Shown here: positions 27,666-37,419 of the stretch, piece by piece | How the letters are laid out: every line of letters begins with the position of its first letter | How positions within the stretch are numbered: position 1 is the first letter of the stretch | DNA from: Alistipes sp. | GTDB lineage: Bacteria > Bacteroidota > Bacteroidia > Bacteroidales > Rikenellaceae | Reading direction: 5' to 3' | DNA: 64,000 bases | Assembly (NCBI GenBank): GCA_017623505.1 | Contig: JAGAOZ010000028.1 | Location: 39,292 to 103,291, forward strand | The notes under the pieces: generated by a model | What the model saw: only the letters and a program-made list of their open reading frames with translations | Told to the model about the DNA's origin: nothing | Database searches by the model: none | Program-made: the position numbers and the translations under genes

Positions 27666-27757
27666 AATTTGAATTTTATATGTTTATAGTCTTAAAAATC
27701 GTTATGTAAAAGCTGTACTCAATGGTCTGTATCTCGGCATTGATGTTACAAACCTAA

Positions 27758-27789
27758 CAAAGTTAATAAACTTTTCGGGGGAAAACAAA
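27758..27789 (-). promoter_or_regulatory. Promoter of ackA-ptb-buk-aroQ
   Basis: On the minus strand TTTG (27789-27786), a 20-base spacer, then TAACTTTG (27765-27758). Transcription would begin near 27751, leaving a leader of about 85 bases. Confidence 0.78.
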
Positions 27790-27854
27790 CCATTCGGGAA
27801 ATATTTTATTTTCTTGAAAATAAATGTCCATTTTTGACCTTGAAGGGTAACAAA

Positions 27855-27883
27855 AAGGCTGCCGATGTTGATGCGGCAGCCTT
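27855..27883 (-). terminator. Terminator of the M64 peptidase gene
   Basis: A 10-bp stem, AAGGCTGCCG with CGGCAGCCTT, and a 9-base loop. On the minus strand it is followed by TTTTTG. It sits 20 bases after the peptidase stop. Confidence 0.85.
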
Positions 27884-27902
27884 GATATTGTGTGGAGAAT
27901 GA

Positions 27903-29204
27903 TTAGCGTTTGGGAGCCTGATGCAGAATGACACGCTCGATAGCAGCCTGGCATACGGGGCAGAATTGTGTCGCTACATTATCTCGCATACGGCATGTTA
28001 CCGCAGGACGAAAGATGCCATGAGTGAGATAGCCTCCACCTTCGTAGACGCCGATGGTGTAGTTCTTGGCTCGCTCGTCGGTGGGCTCGGTAGGGATAGG
28101 AGTGCCTTCGGGGAGCATATCCTTCCATTTGGAATCGAAATCAACGAGTGAGGTGATGTTCTGTTCCCATGGCTCATAATCCAAAGAGTACATATCTTCG
28201 GCATAACCCGTAGCTGCGGGGTCGTCGTAGAAATACTCGTCGCCCAAGCCACCAAAAGAGTGACCGAACTCATGAACTACAACAGGACGGAAAGCGGGGT
28301 GGTGGGTGGTGGTGAGAGTGTAGAAATTATATATGCCGCCACCTCCGTAAGTGTCTGTATTAGCGAGGATTATCAAATGTTCATAGGGAATGCCGGCAAG
28401 AAGGTCATGAGTTTGATGTAGAGCGTTGGTTGTAAGGTAACGTTCGGTGTAGAAGGTCATAAAATTGGAACTTACTGCCGTGTCGCGCCATAGATTATCT
28501 TGAGGAATGCTTACATCGCTGTCCGTCGAGGGGGACATAACAGCTATGAAGTTGAATGAATCGGCATAAGAGGCAAACGGCTCATAACTCAGGATGGCAT
28601 CGCAGGCCGTTTGGGCATCATCCAAGAAGCGGTGCATCTCGTCAATACGGTAACCCTCGGCGATGATGGCAACGTCGATACACTCCTCGGAAGAGCCGCC
28701 ACGATGGAGGTATTTATGGGGAACGGTGCGGTTGTTATGGATTATGCGAATGAGCTTATCATCAGGCGAATAGCTATGACGAAAGCGGGTTGTGACCTCT
28801 CCTTTGATGTTGTATAAAACGACCTCAATATCGGCGGACTCTCGAGGTTGGGGAACAAGGAAAGTCGCCTCGAAACTCTTATTGATGCTCTTGGCTTCGG
28901 GAATAGTGAGCCACTCCTGGAAGAGGGTGGAGAAGGCGTTGCGATAAAGGACTTTATCGCTCTGTTTTTCCAATACCCTAATCTCGCCGTTACCGCGCAA
29001 GGGAACTTGGTCGAGATTGGTGCGGCGTCCCCACCATTTATCGCTCAGCGACATCTGGTCCAAGGCGATGAATTGCTGGTCGGCATTACCTGATAAGATA
29101 TAATCTAAACGTAGTGTAGCGTCAGTGAAATAGGTGTTGAAATCCTGGGCTTTAGCTCCGAAAAATGAGCATATCAAAGCGCATGTGAAAAGTAAGCGTT
29201 TCAT
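27903..29204 (-). CDS. M64 family metallopeptidase (IgA peptidase M64), exported
   Basis: 433 residues from the ATG at 29204, which opens a signal peptide MKRLLFTCALICSFFGAKA. An N-terminal beta-rich domain (M64 N-type, about 25-150) is followed by the peptidase domain. The zinc site VVHEFGHSFGGLGDEYF near 310-326 has HExxH and a later aspartate or glutamate ligand. The M64 family includes IgA1-cleaving enzymes, but most Bacteroidetes members have no known substrate. The response regulator stop lies 4 bases upstream of this start, so both are on one transcript. Confidence 0.85.
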   Translation of the reverse strand: MKRLLFTCALICSFFGAKAQDFNTYFTDATLRLDYILSGNADQQFIALDQMSLSDKWWGRRTNLDQVPLRGNGEIRVLEKQSDKVLYRNAFSTLFQEWLTIPEAKSINKSFEATFLVPQPRESADIEVVLYNIKGEVTTRFRHSYSPDDKLIRIIHNNRTVPHKYLHRGGSSEECIDVAIIAEGYRIDEMHRFLDDAQTACDAILSYEPFASYADSFNFIAVMSPSTDSDVSIPQDNLWRDTAVSSNFMTFYTERYLTTNALHQTHDLLAGIPYEHLIILANTDTYGGGGIYNFYTLTTTHHPAFRPVVVHEFGHSFGGLGDEYFYDDPAATGYAEDMYSLDYEPWEQNITSLVDFDSKWKDMLPEGTPIPTEPTDERAKNYTIGVYEGGGYLTHGIFRPAVTCRMRDNVATQFCPVCQAAIERVILHQAPKR

Positions 29205-29208
29205 AGGA

Positions 29209-29889
29209 TTAGTCGTTAGAGTTCTCGGTCGGGACTTCGATGAATTTGTAACCGACACCTTTGATTGTTACGATATGTTCCTCGCCAATTTTTTGGCGTA
29301 ATTTGCGGATGTGAACATCGATGGTTCTATCGCCAACGACAACATCTTCGCCCCACACCTCGCGGTAGATATATTCGCGAGTGAAGAGTTGGCCCGGATG
29401 AGAGTAGAGTAGTCTAAGAAGGTTGAACTCCTTGCGAGGCAGAGTGATGGTCTCATCGCCTTTGTGGACCTGGAAATTGGTTGTGTCGATAGTGATTTTA
29501 TCATTGTGCTCGATAGGGGAGATACGTTTCAGAATCGCTTTAACACGACTACGCAAGATGTTCATCTTGATAGGTTTGCTGATATAATCGTCGGCACCGG
29601 CTTCGTATCCGGTGAGCTGCATCTCCTCGTCGCTTACAGCCGACAGGAAGACGACCATAATGTTGCGCAGCTTAGGGGACTTGCGAATGGCCTTGCAAGT
29701 CTCGGCGCCGTCGAGTACCGGCATCATCATATCCAGCAGGATAAGGTGAGGCTTAACCTCTAAAGCCTTCTCTAATCCTAATGCACCATTTGAGGCGGTG
29801 TAGACCTCGTAACCGTCACGTTGAAGGTTGTATCGAACAAACTCCAATATATCCTCCTCATCATCTATAACCAATATACGGTATGCCAT
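29209..29889 (-). CDS. OmpR/PhoB-type response regulator
   Basis: 226 residues from the ATG at 29889. The receiver domain (RILVIDDEED near 4-13, phospho-acceptor Asp in LILLDMMMPVLDG near 52, and the switch lysine ISKP near 104) is followed by a winged-helix DNA-binding domain with FTREYIYREVWGEDV and TIDVHIRKLRQKIGE. No histidine kinase gene is adjacent. It is cotranscribed with the M64 peptidase. An in-frame ATG 31 codons upstream lies in the promoter region and was rejected. Confidence 0.93.
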   Translation of the reverse strand: MAYRILVIDDEEDILEFVRYNLQRDGYEVYTASNGALGLEKALEVKPHLILLDMMMPVLDGAETCKAIRKSPKLRNIMVVFLSAVSDEEMQLTGYEAGADDYISKPIKMNILRSRVKAILKRISPIEHNDKITIDTTNFQVHKGDETITLPRKEFNLLRLLYSHPGQLFTREYIYREVWGEDVVVGDRTIDVHIRKLRQKIGEEHIVTIKGVGYKFIEVPTENSND

Positions 29890-29917
29890 AATTGAACTAC
29901 TTGATGTAAAATTTCTA

Positions 29918-29925
29918 CAAATATA
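29918..29925 (-). promoter_or_regulatory. Promoter -7 box for the response regulator
   Basis: TATATTTG on the minus strand, 29 bases before the start codon at 29889. Confidence 0.6.
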
Positions 29926-29969
29926 CAAAAATCCATTCGAAAAAAGGATTATAGATGGGATAAAATGAT

Positions 29970-29977
29970 TATATTTG
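29970..29977 (+). promoter_or_regulatory. Promoter -7 box for the DUF349 gene
   Basis: TATATTTG on the plus strand, 47 bases before the ATG at 30024. It is divergent to the response-regulator promoter, with 44 bases between the two boxes. Confidence 0.6.
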
Positions 29978-30023
29978 CACAATTGTATGCTTATGCATAA
30001 CTAAAACTTAAAACTTCAAAGTG

Positions 30024-31964
30024 ATGGCTACTGAAAATTCTAACTATTCGGCTCCTGTGGAGTCAGTCGGCGTTGCCGAAGATGTGCAAAATGTTGTGGT
30101 AGAAAACGCCTCAGAGATTGAGGAGGTAGTAGAGCAGGAGGCTCAAATGGCTGCTTTTGCCGAGGAGGATGCGGCTTTGGATGCAGAACAAGCCGGTCTT
30201 AGCTTGGACGAAGAGATTGCCGAGGAGCTTGCGACAGATGATGTAAACAAGAGCGAGGTGAGTGATAAGAGCAAGCAGGAGCTTGTGGCGATGTTTGCTG
30301 AGTTGCTTGCAACAGAGCCTGTGCATACCCTGCGTAAGAGGGTGGAGGCGATAAAGATTGCTTTCTACAAGTTGCACCGCGCAGAGGTAGATGCAGCGCG
30401 TAAGGCTTTTGTTGCTGAACATGGCGAGCAGGCAGAGTTTACACCTGCTGTGGATGCCGCAGAGGTAGAACTTAAGGAGTTATTCAAGCAGTATCGCACG
30501 AAGCGTGATGCGTATATTGCAGACTTAGATACAATAAAGGAGGAGAACCTTAAAATAAAACTCGCAATAATTGAGGAGTTGAAGGAGTTGGTAAACTCTG
30601 ACGAGACGATAAATACAACGTTTACGAAGTTCAGAGAGCTTCAGCAGCGTTGGAAGGATACGGGTGTGGTGCCTCAGACAAAGATTAAGGATTTGTGGGA
30701 GACATATAACCTGCATGTGGAGAATTTCTACAACTTCATCAAAATCAACAAGGAGCTTCGCGACTTGGATTTGAAGAAGAACTACGAGCAGAAAATCTCA
30801 TTGTGTGAGCAGGCCGAGGCTCTTATCATGGAGCCTTCGATTGTGGATGCATTCCATAAGTTGCAGAAGTTGCATGACGAGTGGCGCGAGACAGGACCGG
30901 TGGCAAATGAGTATAAAGAGCAGTTGTGGGAACGTTTCAAGGATGCGTCAAGCCGTATCAACAAGCAACATCAAGACTACTTTGAGGGTATAAAGCGAGA
31001 GCAGACAAAGAATTTGGAGCTCAAGAGTGAGTTGTGTGAGAAGACTGAAGCACTCATAGAGCAACCTTTCACAACTCGTAAGGAGTGGAATAAGGCGAGT
31101 GAGCGTCTGTTGGAGATTCAGAAGATATGGCGTACCATCGGCTTCGCTCCTAAGAAGGACAATACACGTATCTATGAGCGTTTCCGTACAGCATGCGATA
31201 ACTTCTTTGAGGCTAAGCGAGTTTTCTATGCAGGCGTGAAGAGTGAGATGGAGCATAATCTGCAACTCAAGAGTGAGATTTGTGAGGCAGCAGAGGCTTT
31301 GCAGACAAGTGAAGATTGGAAGCATACAACAGACGAGTTGATAGCATTGCAGGCAAAATGGAAGAGCATAGGTGCTGTGCCTCGTCGTTACTCAGACCAG
31401 ATATGGAAGCGTTTCCGCGCCGCTTGCGATAAGTTCTTCGAGAACAAAGCTGCACACTTTGCAGGAGTGGAGGGTCAGTATGAGGAGAACCTGAAGAAGA
31501 AGGAGGCTCTGATTGAGGAGATGGCAGCTGCCGATATTAAGAGCGGCGGCTACGATATGATTAAGGATTTCCAGCGACGCTGGAGTGAGGTGGGTTATGT
31601 GCCTATCAAGCAGAAAGAGGCTATACAGAAGAGATATAAGCAGGCGGTAGATGCTATGTTTGCAGTATTGCGTGGCTCGGAGCATGACCGTTCGATGAAT
31701 CGCTTTAAGGAGCGTTTACAGTCGATGAAGGGTGGCGGTGCAGATAAGCGTATGCGTGCTGAGCGTGAGCGTCTGTATAACAAGGTGCGTCAGCTGGAGC
31801 AGGATATAGCTTTGTTGGAGAATAATATCGGATTCTTCTCTAAGTCAAAGAATGCTGAGGCTATGATTGCCGATATACGCGAGAAGATTGCAAAGTCAAA
31901 GCGCGAATTGCAGGAGACAATCGAGAAGGTTGTTTTGATTGATAAGGAGAATGCAGCAGAATAG
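30024..31964 (+). CDS. DUF349 repeat protein
   Basis: 646 residues. The first 85 are acidic (rich in Glu, Ala, Val) and probably disordered. The rest is a chain of helical repeats with recurring W-x-x-x-G-x-V/A-P and K-x-x-x-L-W-E-R-F signatures (for example RWKDTGVVPQTKIKDLWETY, then REWRETGPVANEYKEQLWERF), the DUF349 repeat, here at least five times. No signal peptide or membrane span. GTG at 30021 directly precedes the chosen ATG. Function is unknown; the repeat looks like a coiled-helix scaffold. pyrG follows after 25 bases. Confidence 0.87.
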   Translation: MATENSNYSAPVESVGVAEDVQNVVVENASEIEEVVEQEAQMAAFAEEDAALDAEQAGLSLDEEIAEELATDDVNKSEVSDKSKQELVAMFAELLATEPVHTLRKRVEAIKIAFYKLHRAEVDAARKAFVAEHGEQAEFTPAVDAAEVELKELFKQYRTKRDAYIADLDTIKEENLKIKLAIIEELKELVNSDETINTTFTKFRELQQRWKDTGVVPQTKIKDLWETYNLHVENFYNFIKINKELRDLDLKKNYEQKISLCEQAEALIMEPSIVDAFHKLQKLHDEWRETGPVANEYKEQLWERFKDASSRINKQHQDYFEGIKREQTKNLELKSELCEKTEALIEQPFTTRKEWNKASERLLEIQKIWRTIGFAPKKDNTRIYERFRTACDNFFEAKRVFYAGVKSEMEHNLQLKSEICEAAEALQTSEDWKHTTDELIALQAKWKSIGAVPRRYSDQIWKRFRAACDKFFENKAAHFAGVEGQYEENLKKKEALIEEMAAADIKSGGYDMIKDFQRRWSEVGYVPIKQKEAIQKRYKQAVDAMFAVLRGSEHDRSMNRFKERLQSMKGGGADKRMRAERERLYNKVRQLEQDIALLENNIGFFSKSKNAEAMIADIREKIAKSKRELQETIEKVVLIDKENAAE

Positions 31965-31989
31965 TTAGGTTAATATAATTTGAACAGAT

Positions 31990-33597
31990 ATGAAACTTGA
32001 GAAACCAAAGTACATCTTCGTTACCGGAGGTGTGGCATCATCGTTAGGTAAGGGTATTATTTCAGCCTCAGTTGCCCGCTTGTTACAGGCCAGAGGTTAT
32101 TCGGTAACAGTTCAGAAGTTTGACCCATATTTGAATGTGGATCCCGGTACTTTGAACCCATACGAGCACGGAGAGTGTTATGTGACAGATGACGGAACCG
32201 AAACAGACTTGGATTTGGGTCACTATGAGCGTTTTACGTCGATAACAACATCGAAGAACAATACCGTAACTACGGGTAAGATTTATAAGCGAGTAATCGA
32301 AAAGGAGCGTCGTGGCGAGTTCTTGGGTAAGACCGTGCAGGTGATTCCTCATATTACGGATGAGATTAAGCGTCGTATACAGCTCTTGGGTGCTACAAAG
32401 CAGTATGATGTGATTATCTCGGAGATTGGTGGTACGGTAGGAGATATTGAGTCTTTGCCTTTCATAGAGTCGGTTCGTCAGCTGCGTAATCAGCTCGGTT
32501 ACCAGAACTCTGTACTTATACATCTGACGTTGATACCTTACATGGCTGCGTCGGGAGAGTTGAAGACAAAACCTACACAGCACTCTGTAAAGGAGTTGCA
32601 GTCGGAGGGTGTGCAGCCTGATGTGTTGGTGCTTCGTTCGGAGCATGAGCTCTCGGAGGAGGTGCGTCGTAAGGTGGCTTTGTTCTGTAACGTGACTCCA
32701 GATGCTGTTGTGGAGTCTATCGATGTACCAACAATCTATGAGGTGCCATTGCGTATGCATGCTCAGCATCTTGACGATGTGATACTGCGTAAGTTGGGTA
32801 TTGAGGATTCGGATGCCCCACAATTGGATGCTTGGAAGCAGTTTGTCGAGATGGTAAAGAACCCAGAGCATCAGGTGCAGATTGCATTGGTGGGTAAGTA
32901 CACAGAGTTGCCAGATGCATACAAGTCTATCAGCGAGTCATTTATCCATGCAGGAGCAGCGAATAACTGTAAGGTGAAACTTACATATGTAAATTCGGAG
33001 AATCTGACGGCCGAGAATGTGGCTGAACAGCTGAGTGGTATGTCGGGTATATTGGTAGCTCCGGGATTCGGAATACGTGGCGTAGAGGGTAAGATTGAGG
33101 CTGTACGCTATGCACGTGAGAATAAGGTGCCATTTATGGGTATATGTCTGGGTATGCAGAGTGCAGTGATAGAGTACGCTCGTAATGTATTGGGTATCAA
33201 GGATGCTCACTCAAGCGAGTTGGTGCAGACAAAGAATCCTGTAATCGACCTTATGGAGGAACAGAAGGGTATCACAACAAAGGGTGGTACGATGCGTTTG
33301 GGTGCTTATCCTTGTAAGCTGAAGCCAGGAACAAAGGCTTATGAGGCTTATGGCGAGGAGCTAATATCGGAGCGTCACAGACATCGTTACGAATTTAACG
33401 AGAAGTATCTTGCTCAGTTTGAGGCTGCAGGAATGATAGCTTCGGGAGTAAATCCGGATACAGGTTTGGTAGAGGTGGTAGAGGTGAGCGACCATCCTTG
33501 GTTCGTGGCAACTCAGTATCATCCTGAGTATAAGAGTACGGTGGCTAACCCTGCGCCATTATTTGTGGCATTTGTTGCTGCGGCGATGAATAAGTAG
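31990..33597 (+). CDS. pyrG: CTP synthase
   Basis: 535 residues, full length. Makes CTP from UTP, ATP and glutamine. The N-terminal synthetase domain has FVTGGVASSLGKG at 10-22 and the glutaminase domain carries the nucleophile Cys in MGICLGMQ near 383 plus HPEY near the end. It forms a likely operon with the DUF349 gene upstream and yidC, which begins 25 bases later. Confidence 0.97.
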   Translation: MKLEKPKYIFVTGGVASSLGKGIISASVARLLQARGYSVTVQKFDPYLNVDPGTLNPYEHGECYVTDDGTETDLDLGHYERFTSITTSKNNTVTTGKIYKRVIEKERRGEFLGKTVQVIPHITDEIKRRIQLLGATKQYDVIISEIGGTVGDIESLPFIESVRQLRNQLGYQNSVLIHLTLIPYMAASGELKTKPTQHSVKELQSEGVQPDVLVLRSEHELSEEVRRKVALFCNVTPDAVVESIDVPTIYEVPLRMHAQHLDDVILRKLGIEDSDAPQLDAWKQFVEMVKNPEHQVQIALVGKYTELPDAYKSISESFIHAGAANNCKVKLTYVNSENLTAENVAEQLSGMSGILVAPGFGIRGVEGKIEAVRYARENKVPFMGICLGMQSAVIEYARNVLGIKDAHSSELVQTKNPVIDLMEEQKGITTKGGTMRLGAYPCKLKPGTKAYEAYGEELISERHRHRYEFNEKYLAQFEAAGMIASGVNPDTGLVEVVEVSDHPWFVATQYHPEYKSTVANPAPLFVAFVAAAMNK

Positions 33598-33622
33598 AAG
33601 TTAATATAAATTTATATAGGAA

Positions 33623-35578
33623 ATGGATAAAAATACGATTACGGGACTTGTCCTCATGGGCTTGATATTTGTTGGCTACGTGTGGTATAGTTCCAGTCAG
33701 AGCGAAGAGATTCAAGCTCAACAAGAGAAGGCTCGCCAGGAGCAGATGGCAAAGGCGGCAGAGGAGGCTGCTGAGGAATTTAAAGCTGATAGCCTGAATA
33801 ATCTGGTAGCAGCGAATGATAGTTTGAAGGTTGAGGTGCCACAAATTGCTCCCGAGAGAGGACAGTACGGCGAGTTGTTGTATGCTGCATACGCAGAGAA
33901 CCCTGAGGCAAAGGCCGATACTACAATCACGGTGAAAAACAGCTACCTGACTGTTGATTTCAGTGCCAAGGGTGGTGCATTGTCAAAGGTGACTCTCGAA
34001 GAGTATACAAAGTATGCTGAGGGTGAGCGTAATGAGAAGGTTGTCTTGTTTAATCCTGCCACAGCGAAGTTTGGTACGAAGTTCTATTACCTGAACGGAC
34101 AATCACAGGTGTTGCTCAATACCAATGACTTTATATTTGATTTGGTAGGCGTTGAGGAGGGCAAGGACTCACAGAAGGTGACCTTTGCTTTGGAGGTAAT
34201 GCCGGGCTCTAAGGTGATTTATGAGTACACCATATATGATAAGAAGGTGCCTTCACGCGACTATCTGATTGATTTTGATATTCGATTTGAGAATATGAAG
34301 CCTATATTGGCTCAGCAGGATCATATCAGCATTGAGTGGTCTAATACTTCGTATCAGAATGAGCGAGGCTTCAAGAACGAGAACAACTATACCACAATTG
34401 CATATCGTCTACCAGACGAGGATGAGGTTGAGGAGTTGGATTTAAGCTCTGAGGGTGTAACTATTAAGCAGAAGGTGGATGAGAGCGTAAACTGGGTTTC
34501 GTTTAAGCAGCAGTTCTTCTCACAGACCTTCATAGCACACGATAACTTCCTCTCGGCTGATATGAAGACCTACACTCAGAAGGCAGGCTCAGGTATGATT
34601 AAGACTTTTACTTCGAAGATGGAGTTGGCGTATGATGACCAGCAGGAGTTCGAGATGTCGATATACTGCGGTCCTAATAAGTATGCTATCTTGAAGGATG
34701 TGGTCAATAACCGTGGCGAGGATATCTACTTGGAGGAGGTGATTCCATTGGGCGGATGGCTGATTGGATGGTTCAACCGTTGGATTATTATCCCTGTGAT
34801 GGACTTCTTGAGTAACCATATAGCAAACTTCGGTATCATTATCTTGATTTTGACCTTGTTGGTTAAGGCCTTGATTCTGCCTTTGACTTATAAGAGCTAC
34901 CTCTCAACGGCGAAGATGCGTGTTATCAAGCCTGAGATGGATGCCCTGAATGAGAAGTATCCACGTAAGGAGGATGCGATGAAGAAGAATCAGGCAATGA
35001 TGGAGCTCTATAAGAAGGCGGGAGTAAATCCTCTGGGAGGTTGTTTGCCTATGCTTATTCAGCTACCTATTTTGTGGGCATTGTTCCGCTTCTTCCCAGC
35101 AAGTATCGAGCTGCGTGGAGAGTCATTCCTTTGGGCTGAGGATTTATCGTCATACGATAGCGTATTGGAGTTGCCATTTACAATTCCTTGGTATGGTGAC
35201 CACGTGAGTTTGTTCGCATTGTTGATGAGTATCGCTCTGATGGGATTCTCATATATGAGCTACAAGCAGACAGGCGCAGCACAGCCACAGATGGGTGCGA
35301 TGAAGTTTATGATGGTATACATGATGCCTGTGATGATGCTCTTGTGGTTTAACGACTATGCATCTGGTTTGTGCTACTACTACTTGGTATCGCAGATTCT
35401 GACTATGATAATCATGTTCTCGATGCGTCGCTTTGTCGATGACAAGAAGATTAGAGCGATGATGGAGCGTACGGCTGCAAAGCAACATAATGGCAAGAAG
35501 TCAAAGTTCCAGTTGCGTTATGAGGAGATGATGCGTCAGCAGGAGGAGATGATGCAGCAGAAGAAGGGAAAGAGATAG
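33623..35578 (+). CDS. yidC: Membrane protein insertase YidC
   Basis: 651 residues. The N-terminal membrane anchor (about 6-22) is followed by the large periplasmic beta domain (to about 370) and the conserved five-span insertase region, with the KSYLSTAKMRVIKPEMDALN segment near 424-443 and GVNPLGGCLPMLIQLPILWAL near 466-486. The end is basic and glutamine-rich (EEMMRQQEEMMQQKKGKR). It inserts proteins with or without SecYEG. A strong terminator follows. Confidence 0.97.
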   Translation: MDKNTITGLVLMGLIFVGYVWYSSSQSEEIQAQQEKARQEQMAKAAEEAAEEFKADSLNNLVAANDSLKVEVPQIAPERGQYGELLYAAYAENPEAKADTTITVKNSYLTVDFSAKGGALSKVTLEEYTKYAEGERNEKVVLFNPATAKFGTKFYYLNGQSQVLLNTNDFIFDLVGVEEGKDSQKVTFALEVMPGSKVIYEYTIYDKKVPSRDYLIDFDIRFENMKPILAQQDHISIEWSNTSYQNERGFKNENNYTTIAYRLPDEDEVEELDLSSEGVTIKQKVDESVNWVSFKQQFFSQTFIAHDNFLSADMKTYTQKAGSGMIKTFTSKMELAYDDQQEFEMSIYCGPNKYAILKDVVNNRGEDIYLEEVIPLGGWLIGWFNRWIIIPVMDFLSNHIANFGIIILILTLLVKALILPLTYKSYLSTAKMRVIKPEMDALNEKYPRKEDAMKKNQAMMELYKKAGVNPLGGCLPMLIQLPILWALFRFFPASIELRGESFLWAEDLSSYDSVLELPFTIPWYGDHVSLFALLMSIALMGFSYMSYKQTGAAQPQMGAMKFMMVYMMPVMMLLWFNDYASGLCYYYLVSQILTMIIMFSMRRFVDDKKIRAMMERTAAKQHNGKKSKFQLRYEEMMRQQEEMMQQKKGKR

Positions 35579-35599
35579 TCGATTGCGACTATATATAAA

Positions 35600-35632
35600 T
35601 TGAGGGTGTCACACATGTTGTGACACCCTCAA
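35600..35632 (+). terminator. Terminator after yidC (possibly bidirectional)
   Basis: A 14-bp perfect stem, TTGAGGGTGTCACA with TGTGACACCCTCAA, five-base loop. It lies between the convergent yidC and acyl-CoA ligase genes; T runs are short on both sides. Confidence 0.75.
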
Positions 35633-35665
35633 TTGTTTAGGCACTCTTATCAGATGTGATGAGAG

Positions 35666-37342
35666 CTATTTCTTGGCGGTTTCTTGATTGGATTTCTTAC
35701 CGCTGTAAAGGAAACGGCGAATCTTCTTGGTTGGAGTCTTCTCAAACTCTTTCTCCTCCTCCTCAATCTTCGAGATGCGAGAGAAACGATTAACCTTAGA
35801 GTTTACGTAAGTGACAATCTCTTTCTTGAGCTCCTCCATACGGTGTGCCCACTTGTCCTTCTTCTTATGCCACTCGTCTCGGCTAATCTCCCACTTCTCC
35901 ATCAGCTCGTCCTTCAAACGCTCAATAGCGTCGGTGTCGAAGTGGACCAAAGCAACCAACTGTCCATCCTGCTCGGTAACAAGCGACTCTGAAACATAGG
36001 CGTTGGAGTTGATTACGGACTCAATCTCCTCAGGGTAGATATTCTCGCCACTTGGGCCCAGAATCATATTCTTCAGACGACCCTTGATGAAGATGTAGCC
36101 ATCCTCGTCGATGTAGCCTAAGTCGCCGGTGCGATACCAACCATCGCGAGTGAAGGCTGTGGCAGTGGCCTCCTCATTCTTATAATAACCCGCCATTGCA
36201 GATGGAGAATTAACGACAATCTCTCCCTGCTGAGTCTCCGGATTAATATCATCCAAACGTACCTCTACACCCTTCATTGCAGGGCCTGTCGCACCTAACT
36301 TGCACTTGCCAGGAATCTGACCGGCAACAAGAGGCGCAGTTTCGGTGAGTCCATAGCCGATAGCATACGGGAACTTGGCATCGAGTAGGAACTGCTCAAC
36401 CTGAGTGTCGAGTTTTGCACCGCCGATACCCAAGAAACGAATCTTACCACCAAAGGCTTTCTGGAGCTTCTTACCTGCTACACGATGCAGATAGCGACGG
36501 ACAAATCCTATCGAATAGAGCCAACGCCAGAAACCATTTGAGGTGAACTTAGCCAATATCTGTGCGCGGTATACCTTCTCTATAATAAGTGGTACAATCA
36601 AAAAACATGTAGGGCGGACCTTCTTCAAAGCAGGCAGCAAGACTGAAGCTGTCGGTTGCCTCTCAAGATAGGTAACGGTGCCTCCGGCAGAGAAAATATA
36701 AAGGAAGCCGAGCGTACACTCGTAGGTGTGAGCCATAGGCAACACCGAGAGCATAGAGTCGTTCTCGTCGATAGGGAACAAGTCGTAGCACATCGATACG
36801 TTAGAGGCGATGTTGTAGTGCGTCAGCATAACGCCTTTAGGCTGTGAAGTCGTACCCGACGTGTAGATTATCGCAGCTAAATCCTCCGGTTTAGGGAGCA
36901 TCTTTGAGCCTTCAGCATGAACTTTCTGGGATATTATGCTGAGGTTTTTTGTACGTATTACGATATTGAGTGACTCGATAGTCTGCTTAGATAATTTGCT
37001 AAATAACCTATCTGAAACGCACAATGCCTTAGCCTCACAATGCGCAATTAGCTTGTCTAACTCCTCTCCCGTGAAATCGGGAAGAATAGGTACTACGACC
37101 ATACCTGCGGTAGTTGCTGCGAAGTAGCAAACGCCCCAATTAGGCATACTGCCACTCAGTAAGACAACCTTGTCTCCGGGATTTAAACCTGCACTCATCA
37201 ACTGCGCTTGAACATCCTCTACTCTCGCCCACACATCGCTGAAGGTTACCTCCTCGCCACCAAACATGGCTGATGCAACCTTCTTGGGGAACTTCTCCAC
37301 ACTATGGCGCAGAATTTCATAAATGGTGTTAAATCTCATCAT
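35666..37342 (-). CDS. Long-chain acyl-CoA/acyl-ACP synthetase, AMP-binding
   Basis: 558 residues. An adenylate-forming ligase: the P-loop-like YTSGTTSQPKGVMLTHYN block near 161-178, GYGLTETAPLV near 325, YRTGDLGYIDEDGYIFIKGR near 405-424 and a lysine-rich C-terminal domain. It activates a fatty or other carboxylic acid to an acyl-adenylate and then to a thioester. Two consecutive ATG codons open the frame (37342 and 37339). No neighbour tells the substrate. There is no signal peptide, so it is cytoplasmic or membrane-peripheral. Confidence 0.88.
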   Translation of the reverse strand: MMRFNTIYEILRHSVEKFPKKVASAMFGGEEVTFSDVWARVEDVQAQLMSAGLNPGDKVVLLSGSMPNWGVCYFAATTAGMVVVPILPDFTGEELDKLIAHCEAKALCVSDRLFSKLSKQTIESLNIVIRTKNLSIISQKVHAEGSKMLPKPEDLAAIIYTSGTTSQPKGVMLTHYNIASNVSMCYDLFPIDENDSMLSVLPMAHTYECTLGFLYIFSAGGTVTYLERQPTASVLLPALKKVRPTCFLIVPLIIEKVYRAQILAKFTSNGFWRWLYSIGFVRRYLHRVAGKKLQKAFGGKIRFLGIGGAKLDTQVEQFLLDAKFPYAIGYGLTETAPLVAGQIPGKCKLGATGPAMKGVEVRLDDINPETQQGEIVVNSPSAMAGYYKNEEATATAFTRDGWYRTGDLGYIDEDGYIFIKGRLKNMILGPSGENIYPEEIESVINSNAYVSESLVTEQDGQLVALVHFDTDAIERLKDELMEKWEISRDEWHKKKDKWAHRMEELKKEIVTYVNSKVNRFSRISKIEEEEKEFEKTPTKKIRRFLYSGKKSNQETAKK

Positions 37343-37366
37343 CTAAAAATTAATACAAATTTGGGA

Positions 37367-37374
37367 CAAAGATA
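37367..37374 (-). promoter_or_regulatory. Promoter -7 box for the acyl-CoA ligase
   Basis: TATCTTTG on the minus strand, 25 bases before the start codon. Confidence 0.6.
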
Positions 37375-37397
37375 CATAAATTTTCAGAACTTTTTGG

Positions 37398-37405
37398 TAT
37401 TTTTG
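37398..37405 (+). promoter_or_regulatory. Promoter -7 box for queG
   Basis: TATTTTTG on the plus strand, 15 bases before the queG start, so its leader would be only a few bases long. It is divergent to the ligase promoter. Confidence 0.5.
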
Positions 37406-37419
37406 AGTGTTAAACTGCT

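Noticed and set aside
29890-29982. N-terminal extension of the response regulator
   Set aside because: The added 31 residues run through the promoter box TATATTTG at 29918-29925 and precede a normal receiver domain start.
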